Below, piece by piece: positions 1 to 7,872 of a stretch of 64,000 bases of DNA; positions within the stretch are counted from its first letter, which is position 1, and each line of letters opens with the position of its first letter. The stretch spans positions 4,570,501-4,634,500 of the forward strand of contig NZ_CP078138.1 in assembly GCF_019212185.1 (NCBI RefSeq), in the 5' to 3' direction. Below the pieces are notes generated by a model that was not told where the DNA came from, did not search any database, and was given only the letters and a program-made list of their open reading frames with translations. The DNA comes from Pseudomonas fluorescens. Its GTDB lineage: Bacteria; Pseudomonadota; Gammaproteobacteria; Pseudomonadales; Pseudomonadaceae. Position numbers and translations under genes: made by a program.

Positions 1-840
1 ATCGAGGAATACGACAACCCGTTGCCGAAATGGTGGTTCATGCTGTTCGTCGGCACCATCATCTTCGCCTTGGGTTACCTGGCGCTGTACCCGGGCCTGG
101 GTAACTGGAAAGGCCTGCTGCCAGGCTACACCTACCTGGACAACGAGAAGCAGACCCCCTTCGCCAACGGCCAGTCCGGCTGGACCGGTGTTCACGAGTG
201 GGAAAAGGAAATGGCCAAGTCGGATGCCAAGTTCGGGCCGATCTTCGCCAAATTCGCGGCCATGCCGATTGAAGAAGTGGCCAAGGACCCACAAGCCCTG
301 AAGATGGGAGGCCGTCTGTTCGCCTCCAACTGCTCGGTTTGCCACGGTTCCGACGCCAAGGGCGCCTACGGCTTCCCGAACCTGACCGACGCCGACTGGC
401 GCTGGGGCGGTTCGCCGGAAGAAATCAAGACCACCATCATGGGCGGTCGCCACGCCGTCATGCCGGCCTGGGCTGAAGTGATCGGTGAGCAAGGCGTCAG
501 CGATGTGGCTGCATTTGTCCTGACCAACCTCGATGGTCGCAAGCTGCCGGAAGGCACCAAGGCCGATCCGGTTGCCGGGCAGAAACTGTTCGCCACCAAC
601 TGCGCGGTTTGCCATGGTCCTGAAGGTAAAGGCACACCCGCCATGGGCGCGCCAAACCTGACGCACCCGGCCGCCTTCATCTACGGTTCGAGCTTCGCTC
701 AACTGCAGCAGACCATCCGTTACGGCCGTCAGGGCCAGATGCCTGCGCAAGAGCAAATGCAGGGTAACGACAAGGTTCACCTGCTGGCCGCCTACGTTTA
801 CAGCCTGTCTCACGGTGAGAAGGCTGCGGACGCCGAGTAA
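1..840 (+). CDS. ccoP: Cytochrome c oxidase cbb3-type subunit III (CcoP), 5' end missing
   Basis: The reading frame is open from base 1, so the gene starts upstream; 279 residues are visible. CcoP is the membrane-anchored dihaem cytochrome c of cbb3 oxidase and passes electrons to the CcoN catalytic subunit. One membrane segment (about residues 11-29 of the visible part) is followed by a periplasmic region with two c-type haem motifs, CSVCH near residue 111 and CAVCH near 201. Each is followed by a downstream Met suited to axial ligation (VMPAW, QMPAQ). It ends at a strong hairpin terminator, so ccoNOQP appears to be a separate transcript from the ccoG unit downstream. The identification is very secure. 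Confidence 0.97.
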   Translation: MEEYDNPLPKWWFMLFVGTIIFALGYLALYPGLGNWKGLLPGYTYLDNEKQTPFANGQSGWTGVHEWEKEMAKSDAKFGPIFAKFAAMPIEEVAKDPQALKMGGRLFASNCSVCHGSDAKGAYGFPNLTDADWRWGGSPEEIKTTIMGGRHAVMPAWAEVIGEQGVSDVAAFVLTNLDGRKLPEGTKADPVAGQKLFATNCAVCHGPEGKGTPAMGAPNLTHPAAFIYGSSFAQLQQTIRYGRQGQMPAQEQMQGNDKVHLLAAYVYSLSHGEKAADAE

Positions 841-865
841 GGCTAACGCTGCTTGATGCAACACT

Positions 866-901
866 AAAACGGCCCCGCCAGATAACTGACGGGGCCGTTT
901 T
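866..901. terminator. Bidirectional intrinsic terminator after ccoP
   Basis: An 11-bp perfect stem (AAAACGGCCCC / GGGGCCGTTTT) has a run of A on its left and T on its right. It can therefore end both ccoP on the plus strand and the convergent phosphoesterase gene on the minus strand. Confidence 0.9.
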
Positions 902-921
902 GCATAATGGCGCAAAGCCTT

Positions 922-1935
922 TTAGTAACGGACTTCAATCTCCGACTCGACCTGCCGGCTGGGCCAATTGTTTGCCCTAACCCGATTGACCGTCAGGGTC
1001 TTGCGGTCCTTGGAGAAACTGGCAATCAGATAGGTCTGCTGTGACGCCGAACCGCTGAGAAACACCGGCACCGTACCGAACTGCTCCGACGCGCTCCAGT
1101 AGCGACCCGAATACTCGTGATAATGACCGGCGAACACCGCCGTCACCCGATATCGCTCGACCATGCTGCGCAACCGCTCGAGCTGTTGCCCATCCCCAGC
1201 CCAGTCCCGCGGTTTGTGCATGCTCAGGATGACAATCCGGCCCTGCTCACGGGCCTTCCTCAAGATGCCTTCCAGCCAGTCCAGCGAATCATTGATCTCG
1301 AACTCTTTGGCGCTGATCCAGGGCACCCCGGTGCTGAAGGTGGCGGTGTAGGTCGGCTCATTGTGCAACTGGACCAACAACAGATCGCCAAAGGTTTTCG
1401 CATAGGCCAGGCTGCCGTAATAAATGTCGGTATTGCCCAACACCCGTACGCCGAAATCCATGCTGTCGACCTTGCCCCAGTAACGCTCCTTGATGGCCTC
1501 GACACTGGCGGCGGCACAACGATTGAGAAAGCAGTCATCGACGTTGTTTTCGTAGTCGTGATTGCCCAGGCCGTAGTCGTAGGTCCGTTCCAGCTTGGCA
1601 TCGAGGATCGGCATCACCACTGAACGCTGCCAGTCATGACCGTACGCGGTGATGTCGCCATTGATCATCACCGGCACCCGGCTGGCGCCGCCGAAGTTCT
1701 TCCTGAAGTCGGCAACATCCGCGTATTGGGTTTCGATCAGCCACTTCGAGCGGGCGTCTCTTTTTGCATCGGTCTCGGGCTGCCCTTCGTCGGAGCTTTC
1801 GCTCCAGGGATACTGAGGATCGGAGGTGAAGACAAGATGAGCGGGTGGATCATGGGTAGCTGCAGACAGGGCTGCCGGCGCAACGCAAAAAACCGCCAGC
1901 AGTGCGGCGATCCTGTAACAGGTCATGGGCTTCAT
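922..1935 (-). CDS. Secreted metallophosphoesterase
   Basis: A 337-residue calcineurin-like phosphoesterase with a cleavable signal peptide (hydrophobic stretch LLAVFCVAPAALSAA near residues 12-27), so it should be exported. The metal-binding motifs appear in order: SDPQ near the mature N-terminus, NGD (INGDITA), GNHDYE, MHKP and GHYHEY. The first motif reads DPQ rather than the usual DxH, which is seen in some branches of this superfamily. The ATG at 1935 is preceded by AGGA. It stands alone and converges on ccoP. The substrate cannot be deduced; a phosphodiesterase or phosphomonoesterase role is family-level inference only. Confidence 0.8.
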   Translation of the reverse strand: MKPMTCYRIAALLAVFCVAPAALSAATHDPPAHLVFTSDPQYPWSESSDEGQPETDAKRDARSKWLIETQYADVADFRKNFGGASRVPVMINGDITAYGHDWQRSVVMPILDAKLERTYDYGLGNHDYENNVDDCFLNRCAAASVEAIKERYWGKVDSMDFGVRVLGNTDIYYGSLAYAKTFGDLLLVQLHNEPTYTATFSTGVPWISAKEFEINDSLDWLEGILRKAREQGRIVILSMHKPRDWAGDGQQLERLRSMVERYRVTAVFAGHYHEYSGRYWSASEQFGTVPVFLSGSASQQTYLIASFSKDRKTLTVNRVRANNWPSRQVESEIEVRY

Positions 1936-2313
1936 AAAAGTCCTTTTTCATAAAGGGTGAGTGGTGTCGTTTCAGGCCGAACCTGAACGGAACACAACTT
2001 ACTGACCCTCAATGAATCGGGACAGCCCCCTGACCCGATGCAATTAATTGCCGATATTTCAGGGTAATGGCGGCGCGCCACCTGCTGATCGCGAGAGTGG
2101 TGCCGGCAAAATCGTCCATACTGAACAAGTCAATTGACCTGCATCATGATTTGTTACATTTGCTACACCATTCAGGGCCTTCCCCCAACGCGACCAAAGG
2201 TCGCACCCTTGAGCTAGAGCTACAGGCGTATCATTAAGCCACTGCAATAGCCTTTTTGACCCCGGTTGGCACGTACTGACCGAGGCATTTTTCCACTGCC
2301 GTGGGATGCATCG
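1936..2313. other. Intergenic region between divergent phosphoesterase and ccoG
   Basis: 378 bp with no credible coding frame. It must hold the phosphoesterase promoter and the ccoG promoter. The only element I recognise is the ANR-like box at 2134-2147. The rest, including a long ccoG leader of over 100 bp, shows no hairpin or repeat that I trust. Confidence 0.6.
2134..2147 (+). promoter_or_regulatory. ANR/FNR box upstream of ccoG
   Basis: TTGAC-CTGC-ATCAT matches the TTGAT-N4-ATCAA consensus in 8 of 10 defined positions. It lies 166 bp before the ccoG ATG, so a class II promoter here would give a leader of roughly 130 nt. Activation by Anr, encoded 7 kb downstream, is inferred. Confidence 0.65.
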
Positions 2314-3729
2314 ATGAGCAATCAGATTCCTGTACACGACGTCACTCCGCCCGCCAAGAACGCGAACAACAGCGTCGACCTCTACGCCTCCCGGGAAAAA
2401 ATCTACACCCGCGCCTTCACCGGTCTGTTCCGCAATTTGCGGATGATGGGCGGCGCCGGCCTGTTCCTGCTGTACTTTGGCACGGTCTGGCTCAATTGGG
2501 GTGGCCACCAGGCCGTCTGGTGGAACCTGCCGGAACGCAAATTCTTCATTTTTGGCGCGACATTCTGGCCCCAGGATTTCATCCTGCTGTCCGGCCTGCT
2601 GATCATCGCCGCCTTCGGCCTGTTCTTTATTACCGTGTACGCCGGACGCGTCTGGTGCGGCTATACCTGCCCGCAGAGTGTCTGGACCTGGATCTTCATG
2701 TGGTGCGAAAAAGTCACCGAAGGTGATCGCAACCAACGCATCAAGCTCGACAAAGCGCCAATGAGCGCCAACAAATTCCTGCGTAAACTCAGCAAACACT
2801 CGCTGTGGCTATTGATCGGCTTTGTCACCGGCATGACCTTTGTCGGCTATTTTTCGCCGATCCGCGAACTGGTGATCGAGTTTTTCACCGGGCAAGCCGA
2901 TGGCTGGTCGTATTTCTGGGTCGGTTTCTTCACCCTCGCCACCTATGGCAACGCCGGCTGGCTGCGTGAGCAAGTGTGCATCTACATGTGTCCGTATGCG
3001 CGCTTCCAGAGCGTGATGTTCGACAAGGACACCCTGATCGTCTCCTACGACCCGCGCCGTGGCGAAGCCCGTGGTCCACGCAAGAAAGGCGTGGACTACA
3101 AGGCCCAGGGCCTGGGCGACTGCATCGATTGCACCATGTGCGTCCAGGTCTGCCCTACCGGGATCGATATTCGTGACGGCCTGCAGATCGAATGCATCGG
3201 CTGCGCGGCCTGCATCGACGCCTGCGACAGCATCATGGACAAGATGAACTATCCACGCGGGTTGATCAGCTACACCACCGAGCACAACCTGTCCGGGCAA
3301 AAAACCCATAAACTGCGCCCGCGCCTGATTGGCTACGCCCTGGTCCTGCTGGCGATGATCACCCTGCTGATCACCGCGTTCTTCATGCGCCCGCTGGTGG
3401 GTTTCGACGTCAGCAAGGACCGCGTGCTGTATCGCGAGAACGCCGAGGGGCGAATCGAGAACGTCTACAGCCTGAAAGTCATGAACAAGGACCAGCGCGA
3501 CCACACCTACGTCCTCGAAGCCGCCGGCCTGCCGGACCTGCGACTGCAGGGCAAGCGCGAGATCAACGTCGGTGCCGGTGAGATTTTCAGCATGCCGGTC
3601 GAGCTGTCCAGTTCACCAGAACAATTGCCGTCGAGCACCAACGAGGTGAAATTCATCCTCCGCGATGCCGAAGACGACAGCGTCCACGTTGAAGCCAAGA
3701 GCCGATTCATCGGCCCACAAATTCGTTGA
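2314..3729 (+). CDS. ccoG: Cytochrome c oxidase accessory protein CcoG (FixG/RdxA)
   Basis: 471 residues from the ATG at 2314; an upstream in-frame TTG would add 16 unlikely residues. CcoG is a membrane ferredoxin-like protein needed for cbb3 oxidase assembly and is linked to Cu(II) reduction for CcoI. The sequence shows about five membrane segments, the N-terminal motif CGYTCPQSVW, CIYMCPYARFQ before the soluble part, and two 4Fe-4S clusters (CIDCTMCVQVCP from about residue 270, then CIGCAACIDAC). An Ig-like C-terminal domain follows another membrane segment near residue 350. It is the first gene of ccoGHIS and sits behind an ANR-like box. Confidence 0.95.
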   Translation: MSNQIPVHDVTPPAKNANNSVDLYASREKIYTRAFTGLFRNLRMMGGAGLFLLYFGTVWLNWGGHQAVWWNLPERKFFIFGATFWPQDFILLSGLLIIAAFGLFFITVYAGRVWCGYTCPQSVWTWIFMWCEKVTEGDRNQRIKLDKAPMSANKFLRKLSKHSLWLLIGFVTGMTFVGYFSPIRELVIEFFTGQADGWSYFWVGFFTLATYGNAGWLREQVCIYMCPYARFQSVMFDKDTLIVSYDPRRGEARGPRKKGVDYKAQGLGDCIDCTMCVQVCPTGIDIRDGLQIECIGCAACIDACDSIMDKMNYPRGLISYTTEHNLSGQKTHKLRPRLIGYALVLLAMITLLITAFFMRPLVGFDVSKDRVLYRENAEGRIENVYSLKVMNKDQRDHTYVLEAAGLPDLRLQGKREINVGAGEIFSMPVELSSSPEQLPSSTNEVKFILRDAEDDSVHVEAKSRFIGPQIR

Positions 3730-3740
3730 GAGAAGTCATC

Positions 3741-4280
3741 ATGCCTGCAGCAAACGTCACCAGCCCCTGGTACAAGCACCTCTGGCCATGGATCATCATC
3801 GGCATCCTGGCCTGCTCGGTGACACTGACCCTGTCGATGGTGACCATCGCGGTGAACAACCCGGACAACCTGGTCAACGACAACTACTACGAGGCCGGCA
3901 AAGGCATCAACCGCTCGCTCGACCGCGAGTTGCTGGCCCAGAACCTGCAATTGCGCGCCAACGTACACCTGGACGGCATGACGGGCGAAGTCACCCTGCA
4001 CCTGACCGGCGACAGCCAGCCACAGACCCTGGAACTCAACCTGATCTCGCCGACCCAGCCAGAGAAGGACCGCAAGATCATCCTCACCCGCAGTGAAACC
4101 GAGCAAGGTCGCTACGTCGGCCAGGTCAACGACAAGGTTGAAGGCCGGCGTTTTGTCGAATTGCTGGGCAGCCAGGACGACCATATCTGGCGCATGTTCG
4201 AAGAAGAACAGGTCAGCCACGACAAGGACCTGCTGCTGGGCGATGAGCCGCTGCAAGGTGCTGAAGACCTGAAGCGGTAA
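3741..4280 (+). CDS. ccoH: FixH/CcoH family cbb3 oxidase assembly protein
   Basis: 179 residues starting at ATG 3741, with GAGAGAAG as ribosome site overlapping the end of ccoG. One N-terminal membrane helix (about residues 13-35) is followed by the conserved FixH segment VNDNYYEAGKGIN and a beta-rich periplasmic domain. FixH/CcoH proteins bind the oxidase subunits during cbb3 assembly. An 11-bp gap to ccoG shows they are co-transcribed. A REP pair separates it from ccoI. Confidence 0.9.
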   Translation: MPAANVTSPWYKHLWPWIIIGILACSVTLTLSMVTIAVNNPDNLVNDNYYEAGKGINRSLDRELLAQNLQLRANVHLDGMTGEVTLHLTGDSQPQTLELNLISPTQPEKDRKIILTRSETEQGRYVGQVNDKVEGRRFVELLGSQDDHIWRMFEEEQVSHDKDLLLGDEPLQGAEDLKR

Positions 4281-4287
4281 CCCTGCG

Positions 4288-4375
4288 CTTCGCGCATTCG
4301 CGAGCAGGCTCGCTCCCACAATGGATCTCCAGTGTCCAAGAAACAGGTGGGAGCGAGCCTGCTCGCGAAGAGGCC
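4288..4375. repeat. REP doublet (REPIN) between ccoH and ccoI
   Basis: Two inverted copies of the palindromic unit TCGCGAGCAGGCTCGCTCCCA lie at about 4296-4320 and 4345-4372, separated by 24 bp. The same unit occurs at 10747 and 33727-33818 in this window. Such pairs are mobilised by RAYT transposases in Pseudomonas; no RAYT gene is in this window. It can fold into a long hairpin inside the ccoGHIS transcript. Confidence 0.9.
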
Positions 4376-4400
4376 CTTGCGGACAACATAGATTTATCAG

Positions 4401-6848
4401 ATGACCACCCCACTCCCCTGCTACCACTGCGCCCTGCCCGTCCCCTCCGGCAGCCGCTTCACCGCCGTCGTGCTCGGGGAGTCCCGCGAGTTCTGCTGCC
4501 CGGGTTGCCAGGCGGTGGCCGAAGCGATTGTCGCCGGCGGCCTGGACAGCTATTACCAGCACCGCAGCGAAGCCTCGGCCAATCCCGACGCCTTGCCAGT
4601 GCAACTGGTGGACGAACTGGCGCTGTACGATCGGGCCGATGTGCAGCAACCTTTCGTGCGTCATGAAGGCGACCTCGCCGAAACCACTTTATTGATGGAA
4701 GGTATCAGCTGCGCCGCCTGCGGCTGGTTGATCGAAAAACACTTGCGCAGCCTGCCCGCCGTGGCCGAGGCCCGGCTGAACCTGTCGAACCATCGCCTGC
4801 ACGTGCGCTGGGCCGACAGCCAACTACCCCTGAGCCAGGTGCTCAGCGAACTGCGGCACATCGGCTACGCCGCCCACCCGTATCAGGCCGACCGCGCCAG
4901 CGAGCAATTGGCCAGCGAAAACCGCCTGGCCTTGCGTCAACTGGGAGTCGCCGGGCTGCTGTGGTTCCAGGCGATGATGGCAACCATGGCCACCTGGCCG
5001 GAATTCAACATCGACCTCAGCCCGGAACTGCACGCCATCCTGCGCTGGGTCGCGCTGTTTCTCACCACACCCATCGTGTTCTACAGTTGCGCGCCGTTCT
5101 TCAAGGGCGCCATGCGCGATCTGCGCACCCGCCACCTGACCATGGATGTATCGGTCTCACTGGCCATCGGCGGCGCGTACCTGGCCGGCATCTGGACCTC
5201 GATCACCGGGGTCGGAGAACTCTACTTCGACGCGGTCGGCATGTTTGCGCTGTTCCTGTTGGCCGGTCGCTACCTCGAACGTCGCGCCCGCGAGCGCACC
5301 GCCGCGGCCACCGCGCAACTGGTCAACCTGCTGCCAGCGTCCTGCCTGCGCCTGGGAGCCGATGGTCAAGCCGAGCGGATCCTCCTCAGTGAACTGCGCC
5401 TGGGTGATCGAGTGCTGGTCCATCCCGGCGCAATCCTGCCGGCGGACGGCAAGATTCTCGAGGGCCAATCAAGCATTGATGAGTCGCTGCTGACCGGCGA
5501 ATACCTGCCACAAGCACGCGCCCGTGGCGATGCCGTGACCGCCGGCACGCTGAACGTCGAAGGCGCGTTGACCGTCGAAGTCCTCGCCCTGGGCCAAGAC
5601 ACCCGGCTGTCCGCCATCGTCCGCCTGCTGGACCGCGCCCAGGCGGAAAAACCGCGACTGGCGGAAATCGCCGACAAGGCAGCGCAGTGGTTCCTGTTAC
5701 TGTCGCTGGTGGCCGCCGCTGCTATTGGCCTGCTGTGGTGGCAACTGGACGCCAGCCGCGCCTTCTGGATTGTTCTGGCGATGTTGGTCGCCACCTGCCC
5801 TTGCGCCCTGTCGCTGGCGACGCCGACCGCCCTGACCGCCGCCACCGGCACCCTGCACAAGCTCGGCCTGCTGCTGACCCGAGGCCATGTGCTCGAAGGC
5901 CTGAATCAGATCGACACAGTGATTTTCGACAAGACCGGCACGCTCACCGAGGGCCGCCTGGCGTTGCGTGCGATCAGGCCGCTGGCGGACCTCGACAGCG
6001 ATCAGTGCCTGGCCCTCGCCGCCGCCCTGGAAAACCGCTCCGAACACCCGATTGCCCGCGCATTCGGTCGCGCTCCGCTGGCCGCCGACGAAGTCCTCAG
6101 CAGCCCCGGCCTGGGCCTTGAGGGTCAGGTCGGGACGCAACGCCTGCGCATTGGCCAGCCGGCCTTCGTCTGCGCCCTCAGCGGCTGCGCGGTGCCGGCA
6201 ATGCCCGACGAGGCCGGCCAGTGGTTGCTCTTGGGCGATAGCAGTGGCGCCCTCGCCTGGCTGGTCCTCGACGATCGACTGCGGGCCGACGCGCCTGCCT
6301 TGCTCGCGGCCTGCAAGGCGCGGGGTTGGCGCACGCTGCTGCTGTCGGGCGACAGTTCGCCGATGGTCGCCAGTGTTGCCGCCGAGTTGGGCATAGACGA
6401 AGCCCGAGGCGGCCTGCGCCCGGACGACAAACTGCAGGTATTGCAGCAACTGCATCAACAGGGACGCAAAGTGTTGATGCTCGGTGACGGGGTCAACGAC
6501 GTGCCGGTGCTCGCCGCCGCCGACATCAGCGTGGCCATGGGCTCGGCCACCGACCTGGCAAAAACCAGCGCCGATGCGGTGCTCTTGTCCAACCGCCTGG
6601 ACGCGCTGGTACAGGCCTTCAGCCTGGCACGCCGGACCCGCCGGGTGATTATCGAGAACCTGCTGTGGGCCGGGCTGTACAATGGCCTGATGTTGCCGTT
6701 CGCCGCCCTCGGCTGGATCACTCCGGTGTGGGCCGCCGTCGGCATGTCCATCAGTTCGTTGACCGTGGTGCTCAATGCCTTGCGCCTGACCCGCCTGCCC
6801 AAGCAGGTTGCCAGCACCCCGACACAGACCCGCGCGTTGCCGGCCTGA
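4401..6848 (+). CDS. ccoI: Copper-translocating P-type ATPase CcoI (FixI)
   Basis: 815 residues. It delivers copper for the CuB centre of cbb3 oxidase. The cysteine-rich N-terminus (CYHC near residue 8, CCPGC near 31) is typical of CcoI, followed by an HMA domain with CAAC at 104-107. Eight membrane segments are predicted by eye, with the transport motif CPC at about 466-468. The phosphorylation site is DKTGT with Asp near 510, and SEHPIA and GDGVND complete the ATP-binding/hinge domain. All key P1B residues are present. It is followed within 21 bp by ccoS. The REP doublet just upstream is the only interruption of the operon. Confidence 0.96.
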   Translation: MTTPLPCYHCALPVPSGSRFTAVVLGESREFCCPGCQAVAEAIVAGGLDSYYQHRSEASANPDALPVQLVDELALYDRADVQQPFVRHEGDLAETTLLMEGISCAACGWLIEKHLRSLPAVAEARLNLSNHRLHVRWADSQLPLSQVLSELRHIGYAAHPYQADRASEQLASENRLALRQLGVAGLLWFQAMMATMATWPEFNIDLSPELHAILRWVALFLTTPIVFYSCAPFFKGAMRDLRTRHLTMDVSVSLAIGGAYLAGIWTSITGVGELYFDAVGMFALFLLAGRYLERRARERTAAATAQLVNLLPASCLRLGADGQAERILLSELRLGDRVLVHPGAILPADGKILEGQSSIDESLLTGEYLPQARARGDAVTAGTLNVEGALTVEVLALGQDTRLSAIVRLLDRAQAEKPRLAEIADKAAQWFLLLSLVAAAAIGLLWWQLDASRAFWIVLAMLVATCPCALSLATPTALTAATGTLHKLGLLLTRGHVLEGLNQIDTVIFDKTGTLTEGRLALRAIRPLADLDSDQCLALAAALENRSEHPIARAFGRAPLAADEVLSSPGLGLEGQVGTQRLRIGQPAFVCALSGCAVPAMPDEAGQWLLLGDSSGALAWLVLDDRLRADAPALLAACKARGWRTLLLSGDSSPMVASVAAELGIDEARGGLRPDDKLQVLQQLHQQGRKVLMLGDGVNDVPVLAAADISVAMGSATDLAKTSADAVLLSNRLDALVQAFSLARRTRRVIIENLLWAGLYNGLMLPFAALGWITPVWAAVGMSISSLTVVLNALRLTRLPKQVASTPTQTRALPA

Positions 6849-6869
6849 GCCGCTCGCCATGGAGTACCG

Positions 6870-7097
6870 ATGCCAGCACTCTACGTGATGATCCCGGCGG
6901 CGCTGCTGATTGTCGCCATCGCCATCTACATCTTCTTCTGGGCCGTCGACAGCGGCCAGTACGACGACCTCGACGGTCCGGCCCACAGCATTCTGTTCGA
7001 CGACCAGGATCCGAACCACAAGGCGGCGATCAACGAGGCCGACGGCACGCCAACGCCGCCAGCCAACCCCCAAGACAAGACACCTCCCCATGCTTGA
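6870..7097 (+). CDS. ccoS: cbb3-type cytochrome oxidase assembly protein CcoS
   Basis: 75 residues: a short periplasmic start, one membrane helix (about residues 5-25, ALLIVAIAIYIFFWAV), then the diagnostic sequence DSGQYDDLDGPAHSILFDD. CcoS is needed for cofactor insertion into cbb3 oxidase. The start ATG 6870 has GGAG seven bases upstream. Its 3' end overlaps the next gene by 8 bp, so the two are translationally coupled. Confidence 0.95.
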   Translation: MPALYVMIPAALLIVAIAIYIFFWAVDSGQYDDLDGPAHSILFDDQDPNHKAAINEADGTPTPPANPQDKTPPHA

Positions 7098-7773
7098 ACT
7101 GGCGCCACTGCTGGTCTCGGCACTGATCCTCGGGCTGCTCGGTGGCGGCCATTGCCTGGGCATGTGCGGTGGCCTGATGGGCGCCCTGACCCTGGCGATT
7201 CCCAAGGAACAGCGCAGCCGGCGTTTTCGCCTGCTGCTGGCGTACAACCTGGGTCGAGTGCTCAGCTACGCCACTGCCGGCCTGCTGATTGGCCTGGCGG
7301 GCTGGGCAATGGCCAACAGTCCGGCGGCGCTGTTCATGCGAGTGCTGGCCGGCCTGCTGCTGATTGCCATGGGCCTGTACCTCGCGGGCTGGTGGAGCGG
7401 CTTGACCCGCATTGAAAGCCTCGGACGAGGTCTGTGGCGGCATATCCAGCCAATGGCCAACCGCCTGCTACCGGTTTCCAGCCTGCCTCGCGCCCTGCTG
7501 CTGGGCGCTCTGTGGGGCTGGCTGCCGTGCGGACTGGTCTACAGCACGCTGCTGTGGTCGGCCAGTCAGGGCAACGCCCTCGACAGCGCCTTGCTGATGC
7601 TCGCCTTCGGCCTCGGCACCTGGCCGGTATTGCTGGCCACCGGCCTCGCCGCCGAACGGGTCACGGCGCTGCTGCGCAAACGCAGCGTGCGCACGAGCGG
7701 CGGCCTACTGGTCATCCTGTTCGGCCTTTGGACCCTGCCTGGGCCGCACCAGCACTGGCTGATGGGGCACTAG
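7090..7773 (+). CDS. Sulfite exporter TauE/SafE-like membrane protein of the cco cluster
   Basis: 227 residues from ATG 7090, which overlaps the end of ccoS. An all-helical membrane protein of about six segments, with the N-terminal signature GGGHCLGMCGG, which carries His and Cys residues able to hold a metal. This matches the group often described as heavy-metal transport/sulfite exporter TauE/SafE family that follows ccoS in many proteobacteria. Its place in the operon and its Cys/His motif suggest copper handling for cbb3 maturation; this is inference. The transported substrate is not established by the sequence. Confidence 0.85.
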   Translation: MLELAPLLVSALILGLLGGGHCLGMCGGLMGALTLAIPKEQRSRRFRLLLAYNLGRVLSYATAGLLIGLAGWAMANSPAALFMRVLAGLLLIAMGLYLAGWWSGLTRIESLGRGLWRHIQPMANRLLPVSSLPRALLLGALWGWLPCGLVYSTLLWSASQGNALDSALLMLAFGLGTWPVLLATGLAAERVTALLRKRSVRTSGGLLVILFGLWTLPGPHQHWLMGH

Positions 7774-7796
7774 ACGCCGGCAGGCCCATGTCAGCG

Positions 7797-7838
7797 TTGA
7801 TACAAATCAACATGCCCCGCCGGGCATCCCCCTAGACT
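7797..7838 (+). promoter_or_regulatory. ANR-dependent promoter of hemN
   Basis: TTGAT-ACAA-ATCAA at 7797-7810 is a perfect match to the ANR/FNR consensus palindrome. A -10-like TAGACT lies at 7833-7838. Placing the box at -41.5 puts the start of transcription near 7845, 28 bp before the hemN ATG. This is a textbook class II arrangement. Confidence 0.9.
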
Positions 7839-7872
7839 GGCGCCATTGCCAGCCTCTCCGGGAAATGCCCGC

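Noticed and set aside
4288-4375. REP palindromes as CRISPR repeats or intrinsic terminators
   Set aside because: Copies are inverted pairs scattered in gaps, not direct repeats with unique spacers, and no T run follows the hairpin.
5157-7247. Long minus-strand open frames across ccoI and ccoS
   Set aside because: ccoI has every P-type ATPase motif in order on the plus strand; the opposite frames are Arg/Gln/Ala-rich shadows.
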